Assembly: GCA_035263645.1 (NCBI GenBank)
Contig: DATFRD010000355.1
Coordinates: 1-8,713, forward strand
Source: CF-161 sp035263645
GTDB taxonomy: Bacteria; Chloroflexota; Dormibacteria; Dormibacterales; Dormibacteraceae
Length of the DNA stretch: 8,713 nt
Reading direction: 5' to 3'
Position numbers and translations under genes: made by a program. The notes beneath the pieces were generated by a model. The model was not told where the DNA came from, ran no database searches, and worked only from the letters and a program-made list of their open reading frames with translations. Positions 1-7,044 of this stretch are shown here, one piece after another (the stretch's first letter is position 1; the number at the start of each line of letters is the position of its first letter).

Positions 1-3000
1 CGAGAGCCGGGCCCATTCGGCCAGGTCGCGCTCCATCCCGGCCACCAGCGCCCGCGTCTCGTCGCCCCCGGAGGCGCCGCCCTCGGGCCGCAGCCGTTCC
101 TCGGGGCCCGGGCGGCTCTCGGTCGGCGCAGCGGTCGGCCCGCCGGCCGGCGCCGGGTTCGGGCCTCCCGACCGGAGCCGCTCGACCTCGGATCGGAGCG
201 CGGCCAGCGCGGCGTCCCCGAGGCGACGCCCTTCCCCCTCGGGGCTGTTGTTGCCGAGATGGCGGTCGAAGCCTCGTTCAAGGGCGTCGAGCAGCCGGCC
301 GCGCACCTCCGGCGTGTCGGGCAGGCCCTGCGCCCGGACGATCCGATCCACCATCCAGCCGGGCCGGGTCGTCGAGGTCTCGACGGCCTGCGCGGCGCGG
401 TACGCGGCCACGTCGTCGAACCCCAGCAGCTCGGCTCCCCCCTGCTCGGCGAATCGCCGTGCCATGGCCACCCGCGCGGCGTAGGGGTCGTCGGTCATGA
501 CCCCCGAGAGGAACCGCTCGCGCGTCAGGCCGGCCATGCGCAGGATGCCCGTGGCCTCGGCGAAGTCGGCCAGCGTGGCCTGCGCGTGCCACTCGGTGGA
601 GCCCTCCTCGAGGTTCCGGCCGAAGTTCCTCGCGTATGAGTCGGGCTCCGGCGCCCAGCCGGCGGTCGCCGGCGCCCCCCCGGGCTGGATCCCGTGGATC
701 AGCTCGTGCCACAGGGTGGTTGTCGCGTCGACCAGGGCGCCCACGTCCTCGTCGGTCAGCGCCTCGCCGCCGTTGGGAGGACCGTACCAGGCGCGCGTGA
801 GGGCGGCCATGTGCCGCTGGGCGATCCGCACCCGGCCGGTGCTGGGGTCGAAGCCGCCCTGGCTGAGCGGACGATCCTCCACGACGACCTCCGCGACGGT
901 CGAGCGGGCCGCCATCAGGTGCTCACTCGCGGGGACGGCGACGCGCCGCAGCAGGTCGATGGGATCGGTGGCCAGCAGCTCCGGTGGCCATCCCGAGGGC
1001 TGCGGGGTCGTCGACCGTGCCACCTGCTGGCCGTCGTCCCGCCGGCCGCCCTCCGGCCGCTGCCGCTCGGCGACGTCGGTCGGCGCCGACCCCAGGGGGT
1101 CGTCGGCGAGCAGGCGGAACAGGGCGCGGCTCGCGTCCGCAGCCGCCCGCGTGCTCTCCACGGCGGCGCCGAGCCCAAGGTGCTGGAGGCGGGCCCCGGC
1201 CGCGTCCAGCTCGGGGGGCCGCAGGTCGGGCGGCAGGGCGGACGCATCGTCAACGACCGCCTGCAGCCCCTCACGCACACACTGCTGGAGCCCGGCCACG
1301 GGCTCGGCGCGGGCCAGGGCCCCGTCCATCTCCTCGAGCGCCCGCTCGACGCCCTCCCGCAGCGGGGAGAGCTGCCCGGCGGGCAGCCCGCGCTCCAGCC
1401 CCTGTCGGTACCGGTCGACTGCGGCGTTAAGCGCGCCCAGCCGGTCGCCCAGGTCGGCGGCCGCCGTGGGCACCACGGCCGGACGGCCGGACAGCGAGCC
1501 GGGCACCTCGAGGCTCTCGAGCACCGCGAGGCCATCGGCCAGGCGGCGGCTGAGCTCCGGCGCCAGAGCCGGATCAGTCGCCGGGGGCGGGGTGGTCGCT
1601 ACGTCCGTCGGCGCTTCGCCCGGCGGCTCCTGCCCGGCGACGTCGGTCGGGGGTCGCGGCTCCGCCGCCAGCGGACCCGCATCGACGGGCATGCGGCCGG
1701 GGAGCATCCACCCGAGCGCCCGCTGCCAGAACCCGTTCAGGGGCCGGGTCCTCCAGCCGGAGCCGAACGAGAGGCCGACCAGCACCCTCCCGTCCGTCTC
1801 GACGACCGGCGTCACGGGCCCCACGCTGCCCAGCGACGCGCTCTCCATCCAGATCGAGCTGCGCGACGCGGTCAGGCTGGGGAAGAACGCGCCCTGCAGT
1901 CGTCCGTTCCGCTCCTGCACCTCGAAGCGCAGGCCCGCGCCGGCGCTGACGCCGAGCGGCTTCACGGCCAGGCCGGCGCTGGCCGCGATGTCCCATTTCT
2001 CGACTGAGGCGACCTCGCGCAGGATCTCTCGGGGCGGCACGAAGCCTCTGACGGACCAGAGGCCGCCGCCGCGGGCCCTGACGATGCCCTGGACGTAGCG
2101 GGCGTCCTCGAACACGGACTTCAGCTCGACCTTGTTCACGTACTGGCCGCGCGCCCCGACGCGCACCGCCAGCGGCGAGGCGGCCGGGTTGCCCAGCGAG
2201 ATGTCGTGCAGCCCACCCACCTGCTGCACGAGGGTCATGAAGTCGTCGCTCTCGCTGATGTGCTCGACGACGAGGAGCCACGCCGACGTCCAGCTCGCGC
2301 CCTCCTGCGCCCTGACGTGCAGGAAGGCCGGCTTGCCGGAGACGGTATGGCTCCAGACCCCGGCCATGGCCTGGGGCTCCCGGTCCAGGAGGTTGGGGTT
2401 GGCGGGCCGCCAGACCTCGGCCGACAGCGTCACGTTGGGCCGCAGCGCCAGCACGGTGCGGGCCTCGACCAGCTCCCGGAGCCACGCCGCCCTGGCCTCG
2501 CCCAGGTCGACGAGGACGCCGTCGACCATCAGGTGCGGGCCCCCGCCCTGGGTCATCCGCTCGATGAGCGTGTCGCCGTGGCCGTTGGGGGGCTGCACCA
2601 CCATGAGCTGGTCGCCGCTGATCGGCTCGTCGAGGTCGGGCACGCCGCCCAGGCCGCCCTCGCCGTCGGCGGCCGCCGGGCCGGGGTTCAGCTCCACCGG
2701 CGCCGGCTGGCGATCGGCGATCCAGTCGAGCGGGCGCCGGACCACGCCGTCCGCGGCCACCATCCGGTCCGAGTACGGCTCGAAGTGGTCGCGCACGTCC
2801 TGGAGGATCTGCGCCAGGTGGCGGCCCTTGAGCCCGACCCGCACGTCCGGGACGCCGCGCCGCCAGTAGTTGCCCATCAGGCTGCCGTCGCGGAACACGC
2901 CGGGAGAAGTGGGGGTCAGACGATCCCGGGTGGTGATCCCGCTCTCCGAGTACTCGTCGTGCAGGCCGAGCATGTGGCCCACCTCATGAGCACGCGTCAC

Positions 3001-6000
3001 GAAGTTGTCGCCGACGAACCACTCCGTCTCGTGGGCTCGACCCACGCCGGGCCGGGCGGTGACGTCGAAGTGCGTGGCGGAGACGCGCTGATCGTCGAAC
3101 CTGACGCGCACCTCCAGCAGCGCGTCGCCGACCAGGTGGCCGGGCTCGTTGAAGAAGTGGTCGACCGCGATCTCGGTCACCCGCTGCATGCGCGCCAGCT
3201 CATCGTCGGTCACGCCCAGGTGGCTGCCGGACAGGTGCATGCGCACCGTGATCTCCAGCTTGGGCGGGCTAGTCTCGCCGCCGGGCAGCTCGACCACGTC
3301 GTACCTGGTCCGCAGCACCGGCAGCGTCTCGCCCGGCCGCAGCGTGACGGGCGTGCCGTCGGGATTCACCAGCTCCAGCTCCTGGCTCCGCCACACCCTG
3401 CCGGCCTGCGGTGGCCCCTCGCGCTGCATGGTGTCGAAGTAGGCGCGCAGGTCCCGGTACTCCGGAGAGCTCCACTGGCCGGGGCCGACCCGGTCGTCGA
3501 GCGACGGCGCGATGTCCGCCCACTCGCCCTCCTGACGCTGGACCATCGTCACCCACTGGTCCTTCCAGCGGCGGACGGCGCCCCCCATCCCGGCCTCGTC
3601 CATCCTCCCCAGCTCGTCCTGCTGGCGCTGGAGGAGCTGGGCCCGCTCCAGCTCCTGGCGCCTCGCCAGGCCTTCCGGCGTGCGGCCCAGGTCGGCCTGG
3701 GCGCCGGGGTCGGCCGCTCGCGCCTGCGCCAGGTAGAACCTGCGCAGCTGGTCAAGGGTGGGCGAGGCGGGCCCGCCAGCCTCCGGCGCGTCCGGCCCAG
3801 GGCCGGGGGCCGGGCCGCCAGCGTCGGGCGGCGCGTTGCCGAGGTCGATGGGGCCGCCCACAGTCTGGGGATCGCTGGCGAGGACAACCCGCACGTTGGG
3901 GAACTCGTCCTGCACGGCATGGAGCACCGCGACGCAGCTGGGGCACATCTCCTTGCTGGCCCCGATCACGATCGTGCCCTCGGGCGGCGCGTCCATGGCG
4001 CGCAGCGTCTGCACGATCTCCTGCGCGAGCTTGAACTCCGCGTCGTGCCACCGCGGGCCCGACTGCATGACGCGATCGGGCGGGGCGCCCTCGCGGATCT
4101 GGATCGCCTGGATGTCGCGGTCGGCCAGGATCTCCGCCCGCTGCCGCGTCCAGGTCCGGGAGCTGATGCCCCTGGGCGTCGCCCTGGGCGGGTAGCGGTT
4201 CAGGTTCGGGTCCGACGAGTAGCGCTGCACATCGCCGGCCGCCTGCACGTGGTACTTGCGCAGCGTCATCTCGCCCATGTCGTCGGGGACGTGCTGGACC
4301 TGGCCCTCGGGGCCGCTCCAGGTCTCCACCGTGAGGGCCTGGTCGCCGGGGCCGCCCTCCGCAGCGGCCTCGCCCGCTCCGGCCTCGTCCGTGGACTCGG
4401 CCGTCAGGGTGACCCGGTCCGGGGAAGCATCCCCGCGGGACAGCCGCGCATAGCTCTCCGGGAACCGCTCCCGATACACGCCCTCGAAGCCCGCGATGTC
4501 CACCTCCGCCACCCCGAAGACCCTGTTGGCCTGCGAGCGCGGGACGTCGCCGGCCTCGATCGCATCCTGGTACCGGGCGACCGCGAGGTCGACGCGCTCC
4601 TGCACGCGGCCCACCGCCGCGGTCAGCCGCTGCTGCTCGGCCTCGCCGGGGATCGGCTGGAGCGGCGCCCCGGCGGGGTCGGCCCGGGGGCCCGTGTACG
4701 GCAGCCACTCGGGCGGCTGGTTGGCCGGCGGCGCCGCGGGACCGGGCGGGTCGGGCGGCGACGGCGGCTCGCCGCGCTGGCCGACCCCATCGAGCGGCAG
4801 CCCGGCCGGCTGGGCGCCGGCCGCGGTGTCGAGGGCGCCGGCCGCGGTGTCGAACCCGCCGGCGGTCAGGTCTCCGGTCTCCACCACGAGGGTGGGCACG
4901 CGCTCGCCCGAGCCGCCCACGTCGGCCCCCACCGCCGGGTCGGCGCTCGACGCCGGCGCCGCGAGCAGCCTCGGCTCGGCTCCGGCCGACCCCCGGGCGG
5001 GGTCGCCGACGGCGAACGTGTAGGTGGCGTCGCTGCTCCACGGCGCGGTCAGCGTGACCCGTCCGGCAGGCGGCTCGCTGACCACCTGCCAGTCCTTCGG
5101 CACCCGCAGCTCGCCGTTGGCGTCGATGCTCAGCTCGGGTGGCAGCGGGCTGTCCCCGGGGACGACGTTGAACGTGATCGAGCCGTCGCTGACCCCCACC
5201 TCGCGCATGATCAGCGGCGTGCCGTCCTGGCCCACGTTGATCCAGGAGGCCGAGCTCGGGGTCCGCACCATGATGTCCGAGTTCGGGGTGGCGAGGTCAA
5301 TCCGAAAGCCCCCATCCGTGCCGACCAGGGCCGCGCCGTCCAGCAGCTTCGCGGTGCCCAGCTCGCGAGCCACCCCCACGGGGCTGCCCTCGTACACGGT
5401 GAAGTCCGCGCCGCCCGCGTTCGACAGCGCGAAGTAGGAGACGCGCTGGCCGTCCTCGCCGACGGTGCTGATCCCGATCCCCCACTGCTGGGCGGTCGGG
5501 TCGGCGGCAGCGGCGGCCGGGTCGGGCGCCATCCCGTGGGCGAAGGTGCCGAAGACGACGCCGCCCCCCGTGGCGATCAGCGCGTCCCGGCCGGCCCCTC
5601 CCCAGTCGACGGGGCCGACCTGGCCCCTGGTGAGCAGGTCGAGATACTCCTGCGCGGAGACGTCGCCCACGAACGTGCCGGCGCCGAAGCCGGCGGCATC
5701 GATGCCGATCCGGAGGACGGTGTTGTTGACCGCCGTCGTGAAGAAGTTGCCGGCGCCGGTGAGGGCTCTCCCGAAGGCAGCATCGCCCGCCACGGTCTGC
5801 ACGTATCCGGCCGCCTTGAACGTGTTCCCCATCGAGAGCAGCGCCCGCGGCAGCCCGATGCCGATCACCGACGACACCCCGCCCACGATGTACCCGGTGA
5901 TGTAGGCGCTCGCCAGCTCCTGGAGGTCCAGGTGGCCGAGGGAGCCGAAGAAGCTGTCGTGGTTGACCACCATGTTGTTGATGGTCTGGTTGGTGAAGTC

Positions 6001-6555
6001 GATGGTGGCGGACGTGACCCCGCCGATCGCGCCGCCGACCAGGAAGACGTCGAGCAGCAGCGCCTCCGGTCCGAGGGCGCCGAACGAGAACACGGTCGCC
6101 GCGACCGAGGCCACGATGATGACGACGTCCAGGAAGATCTCCCACTCCTGCGCCACTTCCTGGTCGACGGCGTGCGCGTACTGGTCCAGGCAGTCGGCCA
6201 TCTGGTTGCAGGCGTTGATCGCCTGGCGGAAGGCGGTCGGGCTGTAGTCGCTGTTGGCGTCGTACAGGCGCGCCAGGCGCGGGTGCGCCTTGACGAAGCT
6301 GGCCCGGTCCTGCGCCCATGCTCTGGCGTTGATCCGGTCGTTGGCCGTGATGTTCTCACACCACATGGACAGGAACTGGTCCCGCCACTGCCCGTCCCAC
6401 TCCTTCGCGGAGGAGCGCACGCAGGAGTCGGCGTCGTCCGAGATCGACTGCAGGCTCCGGGCCGCCTTTCTCAGCTGGCCGGCGTAGCCGCGGATGGCGT
6501 TCGCGTCGCCGGGCGACGTGGGCTTGCGCCGGCCGTAGTAGTAGCCCCCTGGCAC
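1..6555 (-). CDS. Giant multidomain WXG-like polymorphic toxin / type VII effector (C-terminus beyond window)
   Basis: One reading frame runs from GTG 6555 to the left edge with no stop (2185 codons), so the gene is 3' incomplete. The start is chosen because AGGAGG lies 7 nt upstream and overlaps the stop of the preceding WXG gene. Visible order: WXG-like helical domain (1-130, W-D-G 53-55), hydrophobic segments (138-235), beta-rich region (346-510), Pro/Ala-rich linker (510-620), helical linker, deaminase-like domain (765-900), helical region (926-1040), metzincin-like domain (1050-1265), unrecognised region (1280-1625), linker with PTDVA repeats, helical region (1655-1825), gluzincin-like domain (1855-2100), and another Pro-rich linker near 2130-2165. 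A WXG-type N-terminus, linkers and successive hydrolase-like modules is the architecture of secreted polymorphic toxins. Location after eccD and a WXG gene suggests export by an ESX-like system. Targets, and whether all three catalytic-like domains are active, cannot be told from sequence. No frameshift is seen. Confidence 0.9.
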   Translation of the reverse strand, partial: MPGGYYYGRRKPTSPGDANAIRGYAGQLRKAARSLQSISDDADSCVRSSAKEWDGQWRDQFLSMWCENITANDRINARAWAQDRASFVKAHPRLARLYDANSDYSPTAFRQAINACNQMADCLDQYAHAVDQEVAQEWEIFLDVVIIVASVAATVFSFGALGPEALLLDVFLVGGAIGGVTSATIDFTNQTINNMVVNHDSFFGSLGHLDLQELASAYITGYIVGGVSSVIGIGLPRALLSMGNTFKAAGYVQTVAGDAAFGRALTGAGNFFTTAVNNTVLRIGIDAAGFGAGTFVGDVSAQEYLDLLTRGQVGPVDWGGAGRDALIATGGGVVFGTFAHGMAPDPAAAAADPTAQQWGIGISTVGEDGQRVSYFALSNAGGADFTVYEGSPVGVARELGTAKLLDGAALVGTDGGFRIDLATPNSDIMVRTPSSASWINVGQDGTPLIMREVGVSDGSITFNVVPGDSPLPPELSIDANGELRVPKDWQVVSEPPAGRVTLTAPWSSDATYTFAVGDPARGSAGAEPRLLAAPASSADPAVGADVGGSGERVPTLVVETGDLTAGGFDTAAGALDTAAGAQPAGLPLDGVGQRGEPPSPPDPPGPAAPPANQPPEWLPYTGPRADPAGAPLQPIPGEAEQQRLTAAVGRVQERVDLAVARYQDAIEAGDVPRSQANRVFGVAEVDIAGFEGVYRERFPESYARLSRGDASPDRVTLTAESTDEAGAGEAAAEGGPGDQALTVETWSGPEGQVQHVPDDMGEMTLRKYHVQAAGDVQRYSSDPNLNRYPPRATPRGISSRTWTRQRAEILADRDIQAIQIREGAPPDRVMQSGPRWHDAEFKLAQEIVQTLRAMDAPPEGTIVIGASKEMCPSCVAVLHAVQDEFPNVRVVLASDPQTVGGPIDLGNAPPDAGGPAPGPGPDAPEAGGPASPTLDQLRRFYLAQARAADPGAQADLGRTPEGLARRQELERAQLLQRQQDELGRMDEAGMGGAVRRWKDQWVTMVQRQEGEWADIAPSLDDRVGPGQWSSPEYRDLRAYFDTMQREGPPQAGRVWRSQELELVNPDGTPVTLRPGETLPVLRTRYDVVELPGGETSPPKLEITVRMHLSGSHLGVTDDELARMQRVTEIAVDHFFNEPGHLVGDALLEVRVRFDDQRVSATHFDVTARPGVGRAHETEWFVGDNFVTRAHEVGHMLGLHDEYSESGITTRDRLTPTSPGVFRDGSLMGNYWRRGVPDVRVGLKGRHLAQILQDVRDHFEPYSDRMVAADGVVRRPLDWIADRQPAPVELNPGPAAADGEGGLGGVPDLDEPISGDQLMVVQPPNGHGDTLIERMTQGGGPHLMVDGVLVDLGEARAAWLRELVEARTVLALRPNVTLSAEVWRPANPNLLDREPQAMAGVWSHTVSGKPAFLHVRAQEGASWTSAWLLVVEHISESDDFMTLVQQVGGLHDISLGNPAASPLAVRVGARGQYVNKVELKSVFEDARYVQGIVRARGGGLWSVRGFVPPREILREVASVEKWDIAASAGLAVKPLGVSAGAGLRFEVQERNGRLQGAFFPSLTASRSSIWMESASLGSVGPVTPVVETDGRVLVGLSFGSGWRTRPLNGFWQRALGWMLPGRMPVDAGPLAAEPRPPTDVAGQEPPGEAPTDVATTPPPATDPALAPELSRRLADGLAVLESLEVPGSLSGRPAVVPTAAADLGDRLGALNAAVDRYRQGLERGLPAGQLSPLREGVERALEEMDGALARAEPVAGLQQCVREGLQAVVDDASALPPDLRPPELDAAGARLQHLGLGAAVESTRAAADASRALFRLLADDPLGSAPTDVAERQRPEGGRRDDGQQVARSTTPQPSGWPPELLATDPIDLLRRVAVPASEHLMAARSTVAEVVVEDRPLSQGGFDPSTGRVRIAQRHMAALTRAWYGPPNGGEALTDEDVGALVDATTTLWHELIHGIQPGGAPATAGWAPEPDSYARNFGRNLEEGSTEWHAQATLADFAEATGILRMAGLTRERFLSGVMTDDPYAARVAMARRFAEQGGAELLGFDDVAAYRAAQAVETSTTRPGWMVDRIVRAQGLPDTPEVRGRLLDALERGFDRHLGNNSPEGEGRRLGDAALAALRSEVERLRSGGPNPAPAGGPTAAPTESRPGPEERLRPEGGASGGDETRALVAGMERDLAEWARLS
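256..993 (-). other. Gluzincin-like zinc peptidase domain (toward C-terminus)
   Basis: Residues about 1855-2100 include T-T-L-W-H1950-E1951-L-I-H1954-G-I-Q, the HExxH zinc-binding helix, and 29-34 residues later E1983-E1984-G-S-T-E1988-W-H, a Glu-containing helix start that would supply the third zinc ligand, as in gluzincins. A strand-like segment (TVAEVVVED, then GRVRIAQ) and the helix DEDVGALVDATTTLWHELIH precede the motif. Several families of toxin metallopeptidases in polymorphic-toxin systems share this HELxH ... EG(S/T)TE plan. The domain is followed by a helical segment and another Pro-rich linker near residues 2130-2165, so a further C-terminal module outside the window is likely. 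Confidence 0.75.
1681..2718 (-). other. Unrecognised region between the two peptidase domains
   Basis: Residues about 1280-1625 form a long region with mixed alpha/beta character that I cannot assign. It starts with a Gly/Pro/Asp-rich linker, contains a helical segment around 1349-1366 and a set of strands around 1367-1440. It ends with a Gly-rich, strand-like stretch (about 1506-1605: WDIAASAGLAVKPLG, then GAGLRFEV, then VLVGLSFGSGW) before a Trp-rich tail (FWQRALGWMLPG). Alternating strands with Gly/Ser turns could be a beta-barrel, an adhesion domain or a receptor-binding module. No catalytic motif is visible. Confidence 0.4.
2761..3408 (-). other. Metzincin-like zinc peptidase domain (internal)
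   Basis: Residues about 1050-1265 contain H1190-E1191-V-G-H1194-M-L-G1197-L-H1199-D1200-E-Y. This is the metzincin signature HExxHxxGxx[H/D], with Asp at the third-ligand position and an additional His just before it. About 27 residues later D1223-G-S-L-M1227-G supplies a plausible Met-turn. Upstream lie beta strands (KLEITVRMHL, ALLEVRVRFD) and a Trp-containing segment, as expected before the active-site helix of small metzincins. An Asp third ligand is known in snapalysin-type enzymes. Within a toxin this domain may act on target proteins or release flanking modules by self-cleavage; the sequence does not decide. Confidence 0.75.
3856..4263 (-). other. Deaminase-like toxin domain (internal)
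   Basis: Residues about 765-900 carry W836-H837-D838-A839-E840, then a helix (FKLAQEIVQTLRA), a strand (GTIVIGA), and S867-K-E-M-C871-P-S-C874 at the start of the next helix, followed by an apolar strand (NVRVVLA). The order xE - helix - strand - CPxC - helix - strand is the zinc site and core of the cytidine-deaminase-like superfamily, which includes many bacterial toxin deaminases acting on nucleic acid or nucleotides. The usual motif is HxE; here the residue two before E840 is D838 with H837 one position earlier, so the third zinc ligand is uncertain. The closest feel is the BURPS668_1122 or YwqJ-type toxin deaminases, but the subfamily cannot be settled by eye. Its position far from the C-terminus is atypical. 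Confidence 0.7.
4813..4854 (-). repeat. Two-copy 21-bp in-frame tandem repeat in linker
   Basis: Two adjacent 21-bp units (4813-4833 and 4834-4854) differ at one base and encode FDTAAGA then LDTAAGA near residue 568-581 of the giant protein. They lie in the Pro/Ala/Gly-rich linker between the beta-rich region and the helical segment before the deaminase-like domain. This is the kind of small in-frame duplication expected in a flexible linker. Confidence 0.85.
5026..5520 (-). other. Beta-rich region of unknown function in the giant protein
   Basis: Residues about 346-510 alternate short apolar strands with Gly/Asp/Asn turns (for example GIGISTVGEDGQRVSYFAL, then SDIMVRTPSSASWINVGQDG). The segment has no Pro-rich spacer until about residue 510. 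I do not recognise the family. A Greek-key or jelly-roll-like adhesion or scaffold domain would fit the look of it, but nothing catalytic is visible. Confidence 0.4.
5851..6144 (-). other. Hydrophobic segments, possible membrane-inserting region
   Basis: Residues about 138-235 contain several long apolar stretches: one around 140-160 (IFLDVVIIVASVAATVFSFG), one around 163-180 (PEALLLDVFLVGGAIGGV), and a Gly/Ile-rich one around 216-236 (AYITGYIVGGVSSVIGIG). They follow the WXG-like domain and precede a Gly-rich region reaching about residue 340. Comparable apolar regions behind the N-terminal targeting domain occur in other large secreted toxins, where they are proposed to aid membrane passage. 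That role is inference here. They could equally be the buried core of a helical domain. Confidence 0.5.
6166..6555 (-). other. N-terminal WXG100-like domain of the giant protein
   Basis: Residues 1-130 are predominantly helical in character and carry a W-D-G turn (W53, D54, G55) preceded by a helix rich in R/K/Q/S and followed by a helix starting QWRDQF. This matches the helix-turn-helix plan of WXG100/ESAT-6-like domains, which target proteins to type VII secretion. Four cysteines are present (C45, C66, C116, C122), which is uncommon in classical WXG100 proteins and could form disulfides after export (inference). A canonical Y-x-x-x-D/E signal is not obvious after the second helix; Y126 is followed by D131, one position off. 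The adjacent 154-aa WXG protein does carry such a signal, so the two could form a heterodimer. Confidence 0.7.
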
Positions 6556-6562
6556 GCGCCCG

Positions 6563-6568
6563 CCTCCT
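6563..6568 (-). promoter_or_regulatory. Ribosome binding site of the giant gene
   Basis: AGGAGG read on the minus strand begins at the last base of the WXG gene's TGA and ends 7 nt before the GTG start at 6555. It fixes this GTG as the start and predicts translational coupling of effector to WXG partner. Confidence 0.8.
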
Positions 6569-7032
6569 CAGAACGCCCGGTTGCGGCCGAAGCCGCCGGG
6601 ATGCCAGCGGGGATCGATGGCGCGGAAGTGGAAGCCCATCTTGTCGAAGCTCGCGAGCGTCTGCTCCTCCGCGGTGTAGACGACGTCCGCGGCGGTGCCC
6701 AGGCCGTCACCGACGCTGATCAGCGCCCTGGCCACGCCGTTGATCGCCTGCTCCAGGTCTGGCCAGGCGCCGTTCCAGGCCGAGCGGAACTTCTGGCCCT
6801 GGTCGTCCGTCCCGATCGCGTGGTCGATGCCGGCCATGTCCGATTGCAGCGTCGACAGCGTCATGGAGACGTCACCCGAGTGCACGTACATCTGGTCCTG
6901 GAGGCTGGACAGCTGGTCGATCGCGACGGTCATCTGCTGGGAGTAGGTGGAGATCGCCTGGTTGACCATGGCCTGGTACTGGCTGTAGGTCATCACCCGA
7001 CCGTCGCTCAGCTTCACCCACTGATCGCCCAT
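6568..7032 (-). CDS. WXG100-family type VII secretion protein (154 aa)
   Basis: The 154-residue product has a long helix about 15-75, a W86-N-G88-A-W turn, and a second helix ending in V-V-Y119-T-A-E-E123, which fits the Y-x-x-x-D/E export signal that follows the second helix of secreted WXG100/PE proteins. It is longer than the usual ~100 aa, with an N-terminal extension before helix 1 and a 30-residue basic/aromatic tail ending in GGFGRNRAF. The start ATG 7032 is chosen for AGGAGGG 5 nt upstream; longer in-frame starts reach into the repeat and lack such a site. It lies 12 nt before the giant WXG-like effector gene, so it probably acts as its partner, chaperone or co-secreted subunit (inference). 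It is not a clear EsxA or EsxB orthologue, so no symbol is given. Confidence 0.88.
   Translation of the reverse strand: MGDQWVKLSDGRVMTYSQYQAMVNQAISTYSQQMTVAIDQLSSLQDQMYVHSGDVSMTLSTLQSDMAGIDHAIGTDDQGQKFRSAWNGAWPDLEQAINGVARALISVGDGLGTAADVVYTAEEQTLASFDKMGFHFRAIDPRWHPGGFGRNRAF
7012..7032 (-). repeat. WXG start segment, copy 1 (functional)
   Basis: The first 21 nt of the WXG gene (ATGGGCGATC, then AGTGGGTGAAG) recur with 2 mismatches at 7206-7226, just after eccD. Similarity stops abruptly after this stretch in both directions. Confidence 0.85.
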
Positions 7033-7037
7033 TTCCG

Positions 7038-7044
7038 CCCTCCT
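7038..7044 (-). promoter_or_regulatory. Ribosome binding site of the WXG gene
   Basis: AGGAGGG on the minus strand sits 5 nt before ATG 7032 and overlaps the TGA (7046-7044) that closes the small ORF upstream. The stop/Shine-Dalgarno overlap is the same arrangement seen between the WXG gene and the giant gene. Confidence 0.8.

Noticed and set aside
497..2098. A 533-codon plus-strand open frame opposite the end of the giant gene
   Set aside because: It is Ser/Arg/Ala-rich with no domain, while the minus strand here encodes the HELIH...EEGSTE peptidase in a stop-free frame.
4813..4854. The 21-bp tandem units as a CRISPR or VNTR-type array
   Set aside because: There are only two units, with no spacers, in frame within a low-complexity linker.
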